From Planctomycetota bacterium (GTDB taxonomy: Bacteria; Planctomycetota; Planctomycetia; Pirellulales; UBA1268), in contig JAPOIM010000022.1 of assembly GCA_029978905.1 (NCBI GenBank), forward strand, positions 1 to 55,623: 55,623 nt of DNA. The letters are read 5' to 3'. The notes below the pieces were generated by a model. It saw only the letters and a program-made list of their open reading frames with translations, was not told the origin of the DNA and made no database searches. Shown here in pieces: positions 9,317-16,555 of this stretch. Position 1 is the first letter of the stretch. Each line of letters starts with the position of its first letter. A program made the translations under genes and the position numbers.

Positions 9317-10291
9317 ATGACCACCAGCCGTGACATTGACTGCCTCGTATGCGGAACGTGCGTTGCCGACATTCTTGTGCGGCCAGTTGGGCTCAACGAG
9401 CCGATCGGCGGGGGCCGCCTGATCCACGTTGACCCGATCGAAGTGGTGACTGGGGGCATCGTCTGCAACACGGGTATCGGGCTTGCTCGCCTCGGTGGCT
9501 CGGTGGCAGCCGCGAGCCTCGTCGGCCGCGATCCGTGGGCGGACGTGATCCGCGGCAGGTTGGCCGCAGAAGGCATCGACACCTCGCCGGTCACCGCGCA
9601 CGACACCTTGGGTACGAGCACAACCGCCGTGCTGATCGATCCAGGTGGCGAGCGGAGTTTCGCGCATCACGGTGGTGCTCCCTACGCCATGGATTTCGCC
9701 TTCATTCAGGGTCTCCAAAGCCACCTCGCCCGCTCACGTTGGGCGTTGTTTGGCTATCTCGGCCTCTTGCCCGGCTTGGAGCCAGAGCTTGGCAAGGCGA
9801 TGGCCGTCGCGAAGCAGGCCGGGTGCCTGGTTGCCTTGGAAACAGGCGGCGCCGGCGGCACGCTTGAGCAACTCGCCCCGGCACTGCCGCATGTCGACCT
9901 CTACGTGCCGAGCCTCGACGAGGCGGTGCACCAGACCGGCCTCACCGACCCCAAGGCGATCATCCACTGTTACCGCGAACTGGGTGCCACCGGGATTGTC
10001 GGAGTGAAACTCGGCACCAAGGGCGCTGTGCTCACGGAAGCGAGCGGAGGGCACGAGGCCGAGGTGCACGTCCCGTGCCTGACGCCTCCCAATCCCGTCG
10101 TCGACACCACCGGCGCCGGCGATGCCTTTCTGGCGGGCCTGCTGACGGGGCTGCTGCGGGAAATGCCCCTTCGCCAGGCAGGGCTCCTCGCCGCGGCCAA
10201 CGCCGCCTACTGCGTCACTGGCTACGGAGCCACTGCCGCCCTTTGCGACTTCGCCACCACGTCGGCCCTGGCCGGCCCAACAGCCGGCTAG
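9317..10291 (+). CDS. PfkB-family carbohydrate kinase
   Basis: A 324-residue ribokinase/PfkB fold protein. The N-terminal PfkB signature is visible as GGIVCNTGIGLARLGG near residue 50, and the C-terminal signature DTTGAGDAFLAG (about 262-273) contains the catalytic aspartate of GAGD. These enzymes transfer phosphate from ATP to a sugar or nucleoside hydroxyl. The frame is open 132 bp upstream of the chosen ATG, but family proteins begin just before the first beta strand (DIDCLVCGTCVADI), so the ATG at 9317 was preferred; the upstream site is weak. It is divergent from the aldolase-like gene, and the two probably act on the same sugar. Which sugar is not apparent from the sequence. Confidence 0.85.
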   Translation: MTTSRDIDCLVCGTCVADILVRPVGLNEPIGGGRLIHVDPIEVVTGGIVCNTGIGLARLGGSVAAASLVGRDPWADVIRGRLAAEGIDTSPVTAHDTLGTSTTAVLIDPGGERSFAHHGGAPYAMDFAFIQGLQSHLARSRWALFGYLGLLPGLEPELGKAMAVAKQAGCLVALETGGAGGTLEQLAPALPHVDLYVPSLDEAVHQTGLTDPKAIIHCYRELGATGIVGVKLGTKGAVLTEASGGHEAEVHVPCLTPPNPVVDTTGAGDAFLAGLLTGLLREMPLRQAGLLAAANAAYCVTGYGATAALCDFATTSALAGPTAG

Positions 10292-10508
10292 AGCGCATTC
10301 GGGATAGCTGTGGCGATGATGTCGAGCGACCAAGATCCCGAAAAGGCATCGTGCGTGCTTTCCGTCACGCCGCCGCCACAGATCGTTCACGCGGGCTCCG
10401 CTTGTCGCGCTGCGAGGAGTCTGGGTACAAGACACATCCCTCTGTTGCTCTTTCCGCCACGGCATACGTTCCGTGCGGCTGTCCGCCAGTCCCCCGGCCA
10501 CCTGCCCT

Positions 10509-12161
10509 ATGAGTCTCTTTGTCTTCGGACACCGCAACCCCGACACCGACGCCATCTGCTCCGCGATCTCCTACGCCGACTACCTTCGCCGCACAGGACA
10601 TGCCGACGCGACCGCCGCCTGCTGCGGCCCTCCCAACAAACGCACGGAGTATGTGCTCAAGGTGGCAGGGCTCGCGGCCCCTCGCCTGATCATGGATGTG
10701 CGGCCGGAAGCCGAAGACGTCTGCCGTCGTGAAATTGTCACGGCTCAATTTGGGGATGCCTTTTTTGAGGCCTACCAACGGATGCGCGACTGGGACCTGC
10801 GGGCGATCCCCGTGGTCGACGACGACCGTCGTGTGGTCGGCGTGCTCTCGGTCCTGGAACTGATGGAACTGCTGTTCCGTGACGAGGGGGATCCCATCCG
10901 CTCCCGTACCGTGACCACCAACCTCCAAAAGATCACCGAAGCCCTCGGTGGCTCTTTCCAGCATGCCGTGGAACCGCAGCGGCACGACGAACTGCTCGTG
11001 ATGGTGGGTGCCATGAGCGCCGACGGCTTCACGGCACGCATGCAGCAGTTCGATAAAGACCGCGTGCTGGTCGTCTGCGGCGACCGGCCGACGATCCAAC
11101 TGCCAGCGATCGAGCAGGGGGTTCGCGGGCTGGTGATCACCGGTGGCTTTGAACTGAGTTCTGGCCTGATTGAACTGGCCAAGGCGCGTGGTGTGTCGGT
11201 GCTGCTGAGCCCCTTCGACACCGTCAACACCACCACCCGCATCCGCTCATCGCAGTTCATCGATCCGGCGGTCAGTCGCGATGTGGTCACCCTCTCCGCC
11301 AAGATGCGGCTCTCGGAAGCGCGGGGCATCGTCGAACGGTCACCGCAGCCGGTCTTCCCGGTTGTTGGCGACGACGGGCTCCTGGAAGGGATTTCGTTTA
11401 AGTCCGATGTGATCAACCCGCCACGGCCGAAGATCGTGTTAGTCGACCACAACGAACTCACGCAGGCCGTCGCGGGCATCGAAGAAGCAGAGATCGTCGA
11501 AGTGCTCGACCATCATCGCCTCGGTGGAGGGCTGAAGTCGGCCGAGCCGATTCGATTCGTCAATGAGCCTGTCGGTTCGACCTGCACGCTGGTGGCGAGG
11601 CAGTTCCGCGGAGCAGGGATCGAACCCGCCCCGGCGATTGCCCTCTGCATGGCGTCGGGCATTATCTCCGACACGCTCTACCTTCGCAGCCCCACAACCA
11701 CCGACGTCGATCGCGACATCCTGGCGTGGCTCCGCGAGCGCTGCACGGTCGATCTCGACGCCTACGCGCGGGAGTTTTTCGAAATCGGTTCGGCCCTCCG
11801 CTCGAGCACTCCTGACGAAGTGGTACGGGAAGACTGCAAGGAGTTTTCCGAACAGGCGGTGCGGTTCTCCATCTCGCAAATCGAAGAGACGGGCTTTGAT
11901 CTTTTCTGGGAACGGAAAGACGAACTGCTTGAGGCGATTGCGGCCTATGCGTCCGAGCGAAAGCTCGACTTCTCCGCACTGCTCGTGACCGACGTCGTGA
12001 GCAACGGCTCGCTGCTGCTGCTGTCTAAAGAAACCGTGGCCTGGGAAGACATCAACTACCCACGCATCGCCCCGGGGCTCTACGACCTCAAGAACGTGGT
12101 CAGCCGCAAGAAACAGCTGTTGCCACTGATCTCACAGCTGATCCACGCAGCGATCGTCTGA
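10509..12161 (+). CDS. ppaC: Manganese-dependent inorganic pyrophosphatase, family II, with CBS and DRTGG insert
   Basis: A 550-residue family II pyrophosphatase hydrolysing PPi to phosphate in the cytoplasm. The N-terminal DHH domain opens with GHRNPDTDAICSAISYADY (metal ligands H and D), is interrupted after about 75 residues by a CBS pair with a DRTGG domain between them (DWDLRAIPVVDDDRRVVGVLSVLELME; later SPQPVFPVVGDDGLLEGI), and resumes with VLVDHNELTQ and VLDHHRLGGG near residue 335. A DHHA2 domain fills the C-terminus. The length matches the regulated CBS-PPases of clostridia, in which adenine nucleotides bind the CBS domains and change activity; regulation here is inferred by homology. 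The ATG at 10509 is placed directly before the conserved first strand. About 217 bp separate it from the upstream kinase, so it is probably transcribed alone. Confidence 0.85.
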   Translation: MSLFVFGHRNPDTDAICSAISYADYLRRTGHADATAACCGPPNKRTEYVLKVAGLAAPRLIMDVRPEAEDVCRREIVTAQFGDAFFEAYQRMRDWDLRAIPVVDDDRRVVGVLSVLELMELLFRDEGDPIRSRTVTTNLQKITEALGGSFQHAVEPQRHDELLVMVGAMSADGFTARMQQFDKDRVLVVCGDRPTIQLPAIEQGVRGLVITGGFELSSGLIELAKARGVSVLLSPFDTVNTTTRIRSSQFIDPAVSRDVVTLSAKMRLSEARGIVERSPQPVFPVVGDDGLLEGISFKSDVINPPRPKIVLVDHNELTQAVAGIEEAEIVEVLDHHRLGGGLKSAEPIRFVNEPVGSTCTLVARQFRGAGIEPAPAIALCMASGIISDTLYLRSPTTTDVDRDILAWLRERCTVDLDAYAREFFEIGSALRSSTPDEVVREDCKEFSEQAVRFSISQIEETGFDLFWERKDELLEAIAAYASERKLDFSALLVTDVVSNGSLLLLSKETVAWEDINYPRIAPGLYDLKNVVSRKKQLLPLISQLIHAAIV

Positions 12162-12220
12162 CCGGCAAGCGGGGGGGCAGGACGCACGCCCCAGCGATCT
12201 CCCGAGCAGGGGAGGCATGC

Positions 12221-13882
12221 TCAGTCTTCGGCCTCGTCGTCGACAAAGGGCAGCCTCTGCTGTGGATCTGTGATGATCCGCGCGGCCTTCCGGCGACTGG
12301 TGCTGGCCCCGGCCTGGAGGTGCCGCCGCACCGGGTCTTGCTGCATCGCTCCACGGCGATCCCTTCGGCTGCCGTGCCGCCGGGCCACGTCACGGGCTTC
12401 CTCGCGGGCGGGGTCGCTGCCACGCACCAGAGCGAGCCTTCGCTTCGCCTCCCGCACCGCGGAGGCGTGGTCGACGATCGGCCCTGGGTAGTCGGTGCCG
12501 ATCCGACAACCCGCGGCCTGCTGCACGCCTGGTGGCATCTTCCACGGCTCATGGAGATACAGGTCCGGCACGCCCACGAGTTCAGGCAGCCAACGGCGGA
12601 GGAAGATGCCGCGGGGATCCTGATCGATCGCCTGCTTCGTGGGGTTGTAGATCCGCAGCGTGTTGATGCCGGTGGTGCCGCTTTGCATCTGGAGCTGTGA
12701 CCAGTGGATGCCGGGCTCAAAGTCAAGGAAGTGCCGAGCGAGATGCAGCCCAACCGGCCGCCAGTGAAGCCAGAGCGAATAGGCCGCGAATGAGACGAGC
12801 AGGGCCCGCATTCGGAATGTGAGCCAGCCCGTGGCCACGAGGCTGCGCATACAGGCATCCACGAGCGGATATCCGGTGCGGCCTGCTTGCCAGGCCGCAA
12901 GGCGACCGGCGTCGATCTCGTCCTCCCTGAGCCCATCAGCGGCGCGGAGCATGTTCTGGAATTCGATCGCCGGTTCGTCCTCCAGTTTTTGCATGAAGTG
13001 GCAATGCCAATGAAGCCGTGACTGCACCGCTCGAAGGCTTCGTTGCCAAGCCCGCAGCGTGTGCTTTTCCGCAGGGTTGCCGACATCGCTCGCGGCAAAG
13101 TGCAGCCGCCGTGCCTCGATCGCCTGCCACACGGCACGGATGGAAAGGGTGCCAAAGGCAAGGTGCGGGCTCAGCCGCGAGCAGGCCGTGGCCGCTGAGA
13201 CGGGGCTGCTGATTCCGCCTGCATACCGCCGGCCACGATGGGTGAGAAAATCCTCGAGCACCTCGTGGGCGGCGCGTTCGCCGCCTCGCTGTCGATCCTT
13301 GGTGTCGGGGGCCAGACCAAGACTTCGGCAGCCGAGGATGCCACTCGTCTCCAGCCGCCTGACCGCGGCAAGCGACCCCCGGCCCGTGCTTGGCGACACG
13401 GTTGCCTGCGGGCTCTCCATCCGTTGCTCCCAGCGGCGGTTCCAGCCATTTCGCGACGTAAGTCTCCGCACGACGCCAGTCTGCGGAAGTTCCAGGAACT
13501 CCACTCCAGCCTCCCTCGCCCACCGCCGCACGCGGCGATCGCGGGCATAGGTGACGCCGGTGCCAACCTCTTCGTGGGCCACGAGCAGACGAAAACCTGT
13601 CTCGGTCCGAAGCTGCTCGAGCATCGCGACAGCCTCACCCCGCCGCGTCACGAGACGGATCCCGAGCCGCCCGAGCGCTGGCTCGAGATCGCGAAGACAT
13701 TCCTCTTGAAAGGCGGTGTGGCTGGGATCCCATTCCGCCTGGGTGAGCACCTCGGGCTCGTAAAGAAAGAGGGCAAACACGGCTCCTCCCCGCGCTCGTT
13801 CCACGGCCGTGGAAAGCGCCGCGTGGTCGACCACGCGCAGATCTCGCTTCAACCAGACACAGTTCGGAGGGCTGAAAGTCAT
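12221..13882 (-). CDS. Cryptochrome/deoxyribodipyrimidine photolyase family protein
   Basis: A 553-residue FAD flavoprotein with the two-domain photolyase layout. The N-terminal Rossmann-like antenna domain begins VWLKRDLRVVDHAAL, and the C-terminal helical FAD-binding domain includes GYPLVDACMRSLVATGWLTFRMR and RIYNPTKQAIDQDPRGIFLRRWLPEL. Classical photolyases have a HNR-type motif after GW; here it is TFRMR, and the FAD loop reads HWSQLQMQSGTTGINTLRIYN, as in a proteobacterial and cyanobacterial branch of uncertain repair activity. The last 60 residues are basic and variable. The ATG was chosen next to the first conserved strand; no good ribosome site is visible and an earlier ATG 39 bp upstream is possible. 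The neighbouring SDR on the same strand starts 778 bp further on, with its stop 70 bp before this start. Light-driven DNA repair is likely but not certain. Confidence 0.82.
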   Translation of the reverse strand: MTFSPPNCVWLKRDLRVVDHAALSTAVERARGGAVFALFLYEPEVLTQAEWDPSHTAFQEECLRDLEPALGRLGIRLVTRRGEAVAMLEQLRTETGFRLLVAHEEVGTGVTYARDRRVRRWAREAGVEFLELPQTGVVRRLTSRNGWNRRWEQRMESPQATVSPSTGRGSLAAVRRLETSGILGCRSLGLAPDTKDRQRGGERAAHEVLEDFLTHRGRRYAGGISSPVSAATACSRLSPHLAFGTLSIRAVWQAIEARRLHFAASDVGNPAEKHTLRAWQRSLRAVQSRLHWHCHFMQKLEDEPAIEFQNMLRAADGLREDEIDAGRLAAWQAGRTGYPLVDACMRSLVATGWLTFRMRALLVSFAAYSLWLHWRPVGLHLARHFLDFEPGIHWSQLQMQSGTTGINTLRIYNPTKQAIDQDPRGIFLRRWLPELVGVPDLYLHEPWKMPPGVQQAAGCRIGTDYPGPIVDHASAVREAKRRLALVRGSDPAREEARDVARRHGSRRDRRGAMQQDPVRRHLQAGASTSRRKAARIITDPQQRLPFVDDEAED

Positions 13883-13952
13883 CGGGCTACCGACGTGGCG
13901 AGATTCGGGCGACCTGAGCACAGCGGGCTGCTGGTGCTCACCACGCGGTGAG

Positions 13953-14660
13953 TCAGACCCTCAAAGACGAGAGGCCACCGTCGGAGTGCAACACCTGACC
14001 GGTGATCCAACCGCTCTCATCCGAGAGCAGAAACCGTGCCAGTGCCGCCGCCTCCCCAGCCGTTCCGATCCTCTTCAGGGGATAGCGGGCGGCCATCGCC
14101 TCCCGCTTCTCGGGCGACGAGAGCAGGCGAGACGCGAGCGGAGTGTCGGTGAGGGCAGGCGCGATCACATTCACCCGCACCTTCGGGGCCCATTCTGCAG
14201 CGAGCGACCGGGCGAGCCCCTCGACCGCTCCCTTGGCGGCGGCAATCGAAGCGTGCATCGGCATTCCCTGGGCCACGGCCACGGTGCTGAAAAGCACCAC
14301 GCTCGCGGGGCGGCCCTCGACGCCAGCGAGCCTGGGCTGGATCGCTTGCAGAAACCGCACCGCGCCGAGCAGGTTGACCTCGAGATCCTGGCGGAAATCG
14401 GCGGACGTGAGACTTCGGAAAGAGCGGAGCGTGATCGACCCCGGGCAGTAAACAGCCCCCCGCACCTGGTCAGGAGCGGCCGGCAGCGGTTCATCCGCCG
14501 TGAAGTCGCAGGCCACATGCGACACGACGTTGTCCTGCTCGAGTTCGCCCGGCGTTCGGGACCAGATCTCGACTCGAGCCGCCCGCGGGGCGAGTTGGCG
14601 GGCGATTTCCAGCCCGATGCCGCCCGATCCCCCCGCGATCACAAAGGTTCCGTCGCTCAT
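13953..14660 (-). CDS. SDR family oxidoreductase lacking the usual catalytic tyrosine
   Basis: A 235-residue short-chain dehydrogenase/reductase. The cofactor loop GGSGGIGLEIARQL (from residue 10), the acidic-basic turn IWSRTP, the strand GAVYCPG in place of NNAG, and the C-terminal RVNVIAPALTDTPLA and SGWITGQVLHSDGG all fit the family. The active-site segment reads HASIAAAKGAVEGL: the lysine is K143, but the position four residues before it, normally tyrosine, is I139. The serine-like position is kept (FST, about 125). Without the tyrosine, classical hydride-transfer chemistry is doubtful, although an SDR subgroup with this same signature seems to exist. The ATG has AGGA 9 bp upstream. Its stop lies 70 bp before the photolyase start on the same strand, so the two may be co-transcribed. 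Substrate unknown. Confidence 0.82.
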   Translation of the reverse strand: MSDGTFVIAGGSGGIGLEIARQLAPRAARVEIWSRTPGELEQDNVVSHVACDFTADEPLPAAPDQVRGAVYCPGSITLRSFRSLTSADFRQDLEVNLLGAVRFLQAIQPRLAGVEGRPASVVLFSTVAVAQGMPMHASIAAAKGAVEGLARSLAAEWAPKVRVNVIAPALTDTPLASRLLSSPEKREAMAARYPLKRIGTAGEAAALARFLLSDESGWITGQVLHSDGGLSSLRV

Positions 14661-14702
14661 CCACTCGATTCCTCGTTTGGCTCTCGCGCCCGGCCAAGGC
14701 CG

Positions 14703-14724
14703 CCGGCCCACACTTCGGCCGGCT
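14703..14724. terminator. GC-rich hairpin between hicB and the SDR gene
   Basis: GCCGGCC-(8 nt)-GGCCGGC, a perfect 7-bp stem, lies 43 bp upstream of the SDR start and about 140 bp downstream of the hicB stop on the same strand. There is no T-tract, so it is a possible transcription barrier or mRNA structure and not a clear intrinsic terminator. Confidence 0.3.
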
Positions 14725-14867
14725 GCCTCTATCGTAGGCTCGCCATCGGATCAGCCACCCTGGAAAACGGCGAGCTCCGCTTCAGCGGACGAGGCGGTCG
14801 ATGGCGGGCGGCCCACTTCATCAACCGCTCACGTGGCGTAACGGAGTCGGACTCGCCGCAGGGCGCA

Positions 14868-15089
14868 TCAGCCCACGTCTTGCATCGGCCGCACACGAGG
14901 CCGGGGAAGTTCGCGGCCGGATGCTTCAAAGTGCGTTATCACGTCTTCAACAACCCGCGCAAGATCCGCGTACAACTGCACCGGATCATCACCGTGGATA
15001 CCTGAGATCAGATCAGGGCACTTGCCGATGTAGGTTCCGTCTTCGGCACTCCACTCAACCCACTTGTGATAAGCGTCAGTTTTCTTCAT
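14868..15089 (-). CDS. hicB: HicB-like antitoxin
   Basis: A 73-residue HicB-type protein. It begins MKKTDAYHKWVEWSAEDGTYIGKCPDL, which matches the short beta-rich degraded RNase H-like fold of HicB antitoxins, in which the substrate-facing strand normally reads like YVGEFPDLPG. A helix follows (QLYADLARVVEDVITHF). The C-terminal DNA-binding domain found in longer HicB proteins is absent. The start lies inside the end of hicA, overlapping it by 14 bp, the usual toxin-first order of hicAB modules; translational coupling is expected. HicB normally neutralises HicA and may repress the operon, but with no DNA-binding domain autoregulation is less certain. The frame is open upstream within hicA, so the ATG at 15089 was chosen by homology. 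Confidence 0.7.
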   Translation of the reverse strand: MKKTDAYHKWVEWSAEDGTYIGKCPDLISGIHGDDPVQLYADLARVVEDVITHFEASGRELPRPRVRPMQDVG

Positions 15090-15285
15090 CGATGGCCTCC
15101 AACGCTTTGCGAAGTTGTTGTTCCTGGTAAGGCCTCGCGTCGCCTCCCGCTTCACCGCTTAACGTCACTGCCCCGCGGTATCGCTCGTGAACAAACTTGC
15201 GGTGAAAGCCTTTGCCACCGCCAGCGATTTCCACAAAGCCGCGTGCGAGCAAGTCTGCGACGAGTTCACGAACCTTGCGGGGCAC
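15076..15285 (-). CDS. hicA: HicA-like mRNA interferase toxin
   Basis: A short HicA-type double-stranded RNA-binding fold protein of about 69 residues. Recognisable elements are VRELVADLLARGFVEIAGGGKGFHRKFVH, in which GKGFHRKF corresponds to the GSH(R/H) region with the catalytic histidine, and the C-terminal DARPYQEQQLRKALE. HicA toxins cleave mRNA and tmRNA to slow translation. The first recognisable residues are VPRKVRELV, so a GTG start at 15285 with AGGAA upstream was chosen; an ATG at 15369 in the same frame would add 28 residues without family similarity. It overlaps hicB by 14 bp. Glycine-rich AGGGKG widens the loop before the histidine compared with common HicA sequences. Whether the toxin is active cannot be judged. 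Confidence 0.68.
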   Translation of the reverse strand: MPRKVRELVADLLARGFVEIAGGGKGFHRKFVHERYRGAVTLSGEAGGDARPYQEQQLRKALEAIDEEN

Positions 15286-15473
15286 GGTGAATGCGTTCCT
15301 GATGAATGGCGACTTTTCACCAGTATACGAGCGGGCGGCGGGATTCGGTGGAATCGCCCCGGCTGTCACGAACGAGCACGTCCCTCGCCTCGGAAACCTG
15401 GGATCCGGCGGGTGCTTGAGAGGTGTTCACCTATCGAGCCATTCTTAAAAAACGCCGGCATGATCCCTCTGGG

Positions 15474-16193
15474 TCAGTGCGTGCACCGAGTGCAGTCATG
15501 GTTGGCAACGGCCTTGAGCAACGTCCGCACTACCTCAGGCACGCCGATCGTCGCGGTGGCGGCGACGACTTCGAAATCGGCTCGCTGGACCTCGCGGGGA
15601 GCGTCGGGGTTGATCGCGATCCGGCGGGCGCGGCGGGGGGCTTCGAAGGCGAGACTAGCGGCGGGGTAGACCTGCAGCGACGTCCCAATCACGAGCAGCA
15701 CGTCGGCGTCGGCGAGGATCTCCACCGCCTCTTCCATGGCCGGCACCATCTCGCCAAACCAGACAATGTGGGGCCGCCACTGGCTACCAAGTGGGCAGTG
15801 GTCGCCGAGCTGGATGTCGCGGTCGCCGAGATCGGTGATCAGGCTGGCGTTGCGGGTGCTCCGGGCCTGGCGGATTTGGCCGTGGAGATGCAGCACCGAG
15901 GTGGACCCCGCCCGTTCATGCAGGTCGTCGACATTCTGTGTGATGATTTGCACATCGTAGGCCTGCTCAAGCTCAACGAGCGCCCGGTGGGCGGCGTTGG
16001 GCTCAGCGGCGCGGACGGCCCGTCGCCGCTGATTGTAGAAGTCGAGCACGAGCGCGGGGTTGGCCGCCCACGCCTGCGGTGTGGCCACGTCTTCCAGCCG
16101 ATAGCCTTCCCAGAGGCCGTCGGTGCCGCGAAAGGTCTGCAGCCCACTCTCCGCACTGATCCCGGCTCCGCTGAGCACCACAACGCGTTTCAT
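15474..16193 (-). CDS. cobB: Sir2-family NAD-dependent protein deacylase (class III type)
   Basis: A 239-residue cytoplasmic sirtuin removing acyl groups from lysine with NAD. Motifs in order: GAGISAESGLQTFRG (residues 9-23), TQNVDDLHERAG (85-96), the catalytic histidine in LHLHG (H104), IVWFGE, and IGTSLQVYPA. The pocket motif YxxR (Y53, R56 in DFYNQRR) marks class III sirtuins, which prefer succinyl or malonyl lysine. The four zinc-binding cysteines expected between HLHG and VWFGE are missing: that segment contains a single cysteine (HCPLG). Zinc-less class III sirtuins are known in some bacteria, so this may be natural rather than damage. The ATG at 16193 stands directly before the first Rossmann strand; the frame stays open upstream without similarity. 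It is divergent from a small membrane protein gene. Confidence 0.9.
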   Translation of the reverse strand: MKRVVVLSGAGISAESGLQTFRGTDGLWEGYRLEDVATPQAWAANPALVLDFYNQRRRAVRAAEPNAAHRALVELEQAYDVQIITQNVDDLHERAGSTSVLHLHGQIRQARSTRNASLITDLGDRDIQLGDHCPLGSQWRPHIVWFGEMVPAMEEAVEILADADVLLVIGTSLQVYPAASLAFEAPRRARRIAINPDAPREVQRADFEVVAATATIGVPEVVRTLLKAVANHDCTRCTH

Positions 16194-16324
16194 GGGCGGA
16201 TGTCCCGGCGGTTTCTTGGGGGTGTCAGGTTCCTGAGGGCAAAGCGTTTTATCAGAAAGGGTCGTCTGTGTCGGGCACGACACCCAAGGATGGCCAAGCA
16301 GCAATCGAACCGCAGGAGGACACC

Positions 16325-16519
16325 ATGCCGTGGGGCATTGCAATGATCGTGATTGGCGGGCTGATGGCTCTGGGGGGGGCGACACAGTCCGACTTCGTTG
16401 TCTATCGGCTGCTGGCCGCCCGGTCACGGCTGCTCTGGGGCGAGCGGGGGCACGCTTTCTTCATCGTGGCTGGCATGCTCGTGGCGGTTGCGGGGGTGTT
16501 GATGCTGGTGGCCGTGTGA
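16325..16519 (+). CDS. Small two-helix membrane protein of unknown function
   Basis: A 64-residue protein with two hydrophobic segments (about residues 3-17 and 43-63) joined by a basic loop (YRLLAARSRLLWGERGH). The start is well supported by AGGAGGA 4 bp before the ATG, which makes this short frame believable. I recognise no family. It runs convergent with the large exported FN3 protein and divergent from the sirtuin, so context gives no functional clue. It could be a small stress or membrane-maintenance protein, but nothing in the sequence says so. Confidence 0.6.
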   Translation: MPWGIAMIVIGGLMALGGATQSDFVVYRLLAARSRLLWGERGHAFFIVAGMLVAVAGVLMLVAV

Positions 16520-16555
16520 GGGCCATGCCCCCCATGCTGTTGCTCTTGCTCGCGC

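Noticed and set aside
10292-10508. Possible tRNA or regulatory RNA between the sugar kinase and the pyrophosphatase
   Set aside because: No T-loop consensus (GGTTCGA-type) or cloverleaf, and no strong stem-loop seen.
14729-14867. Possible small gene between hicB and the SDR gene
   Set aside because: Short frames exist but none has a ribosome site or family likeness.
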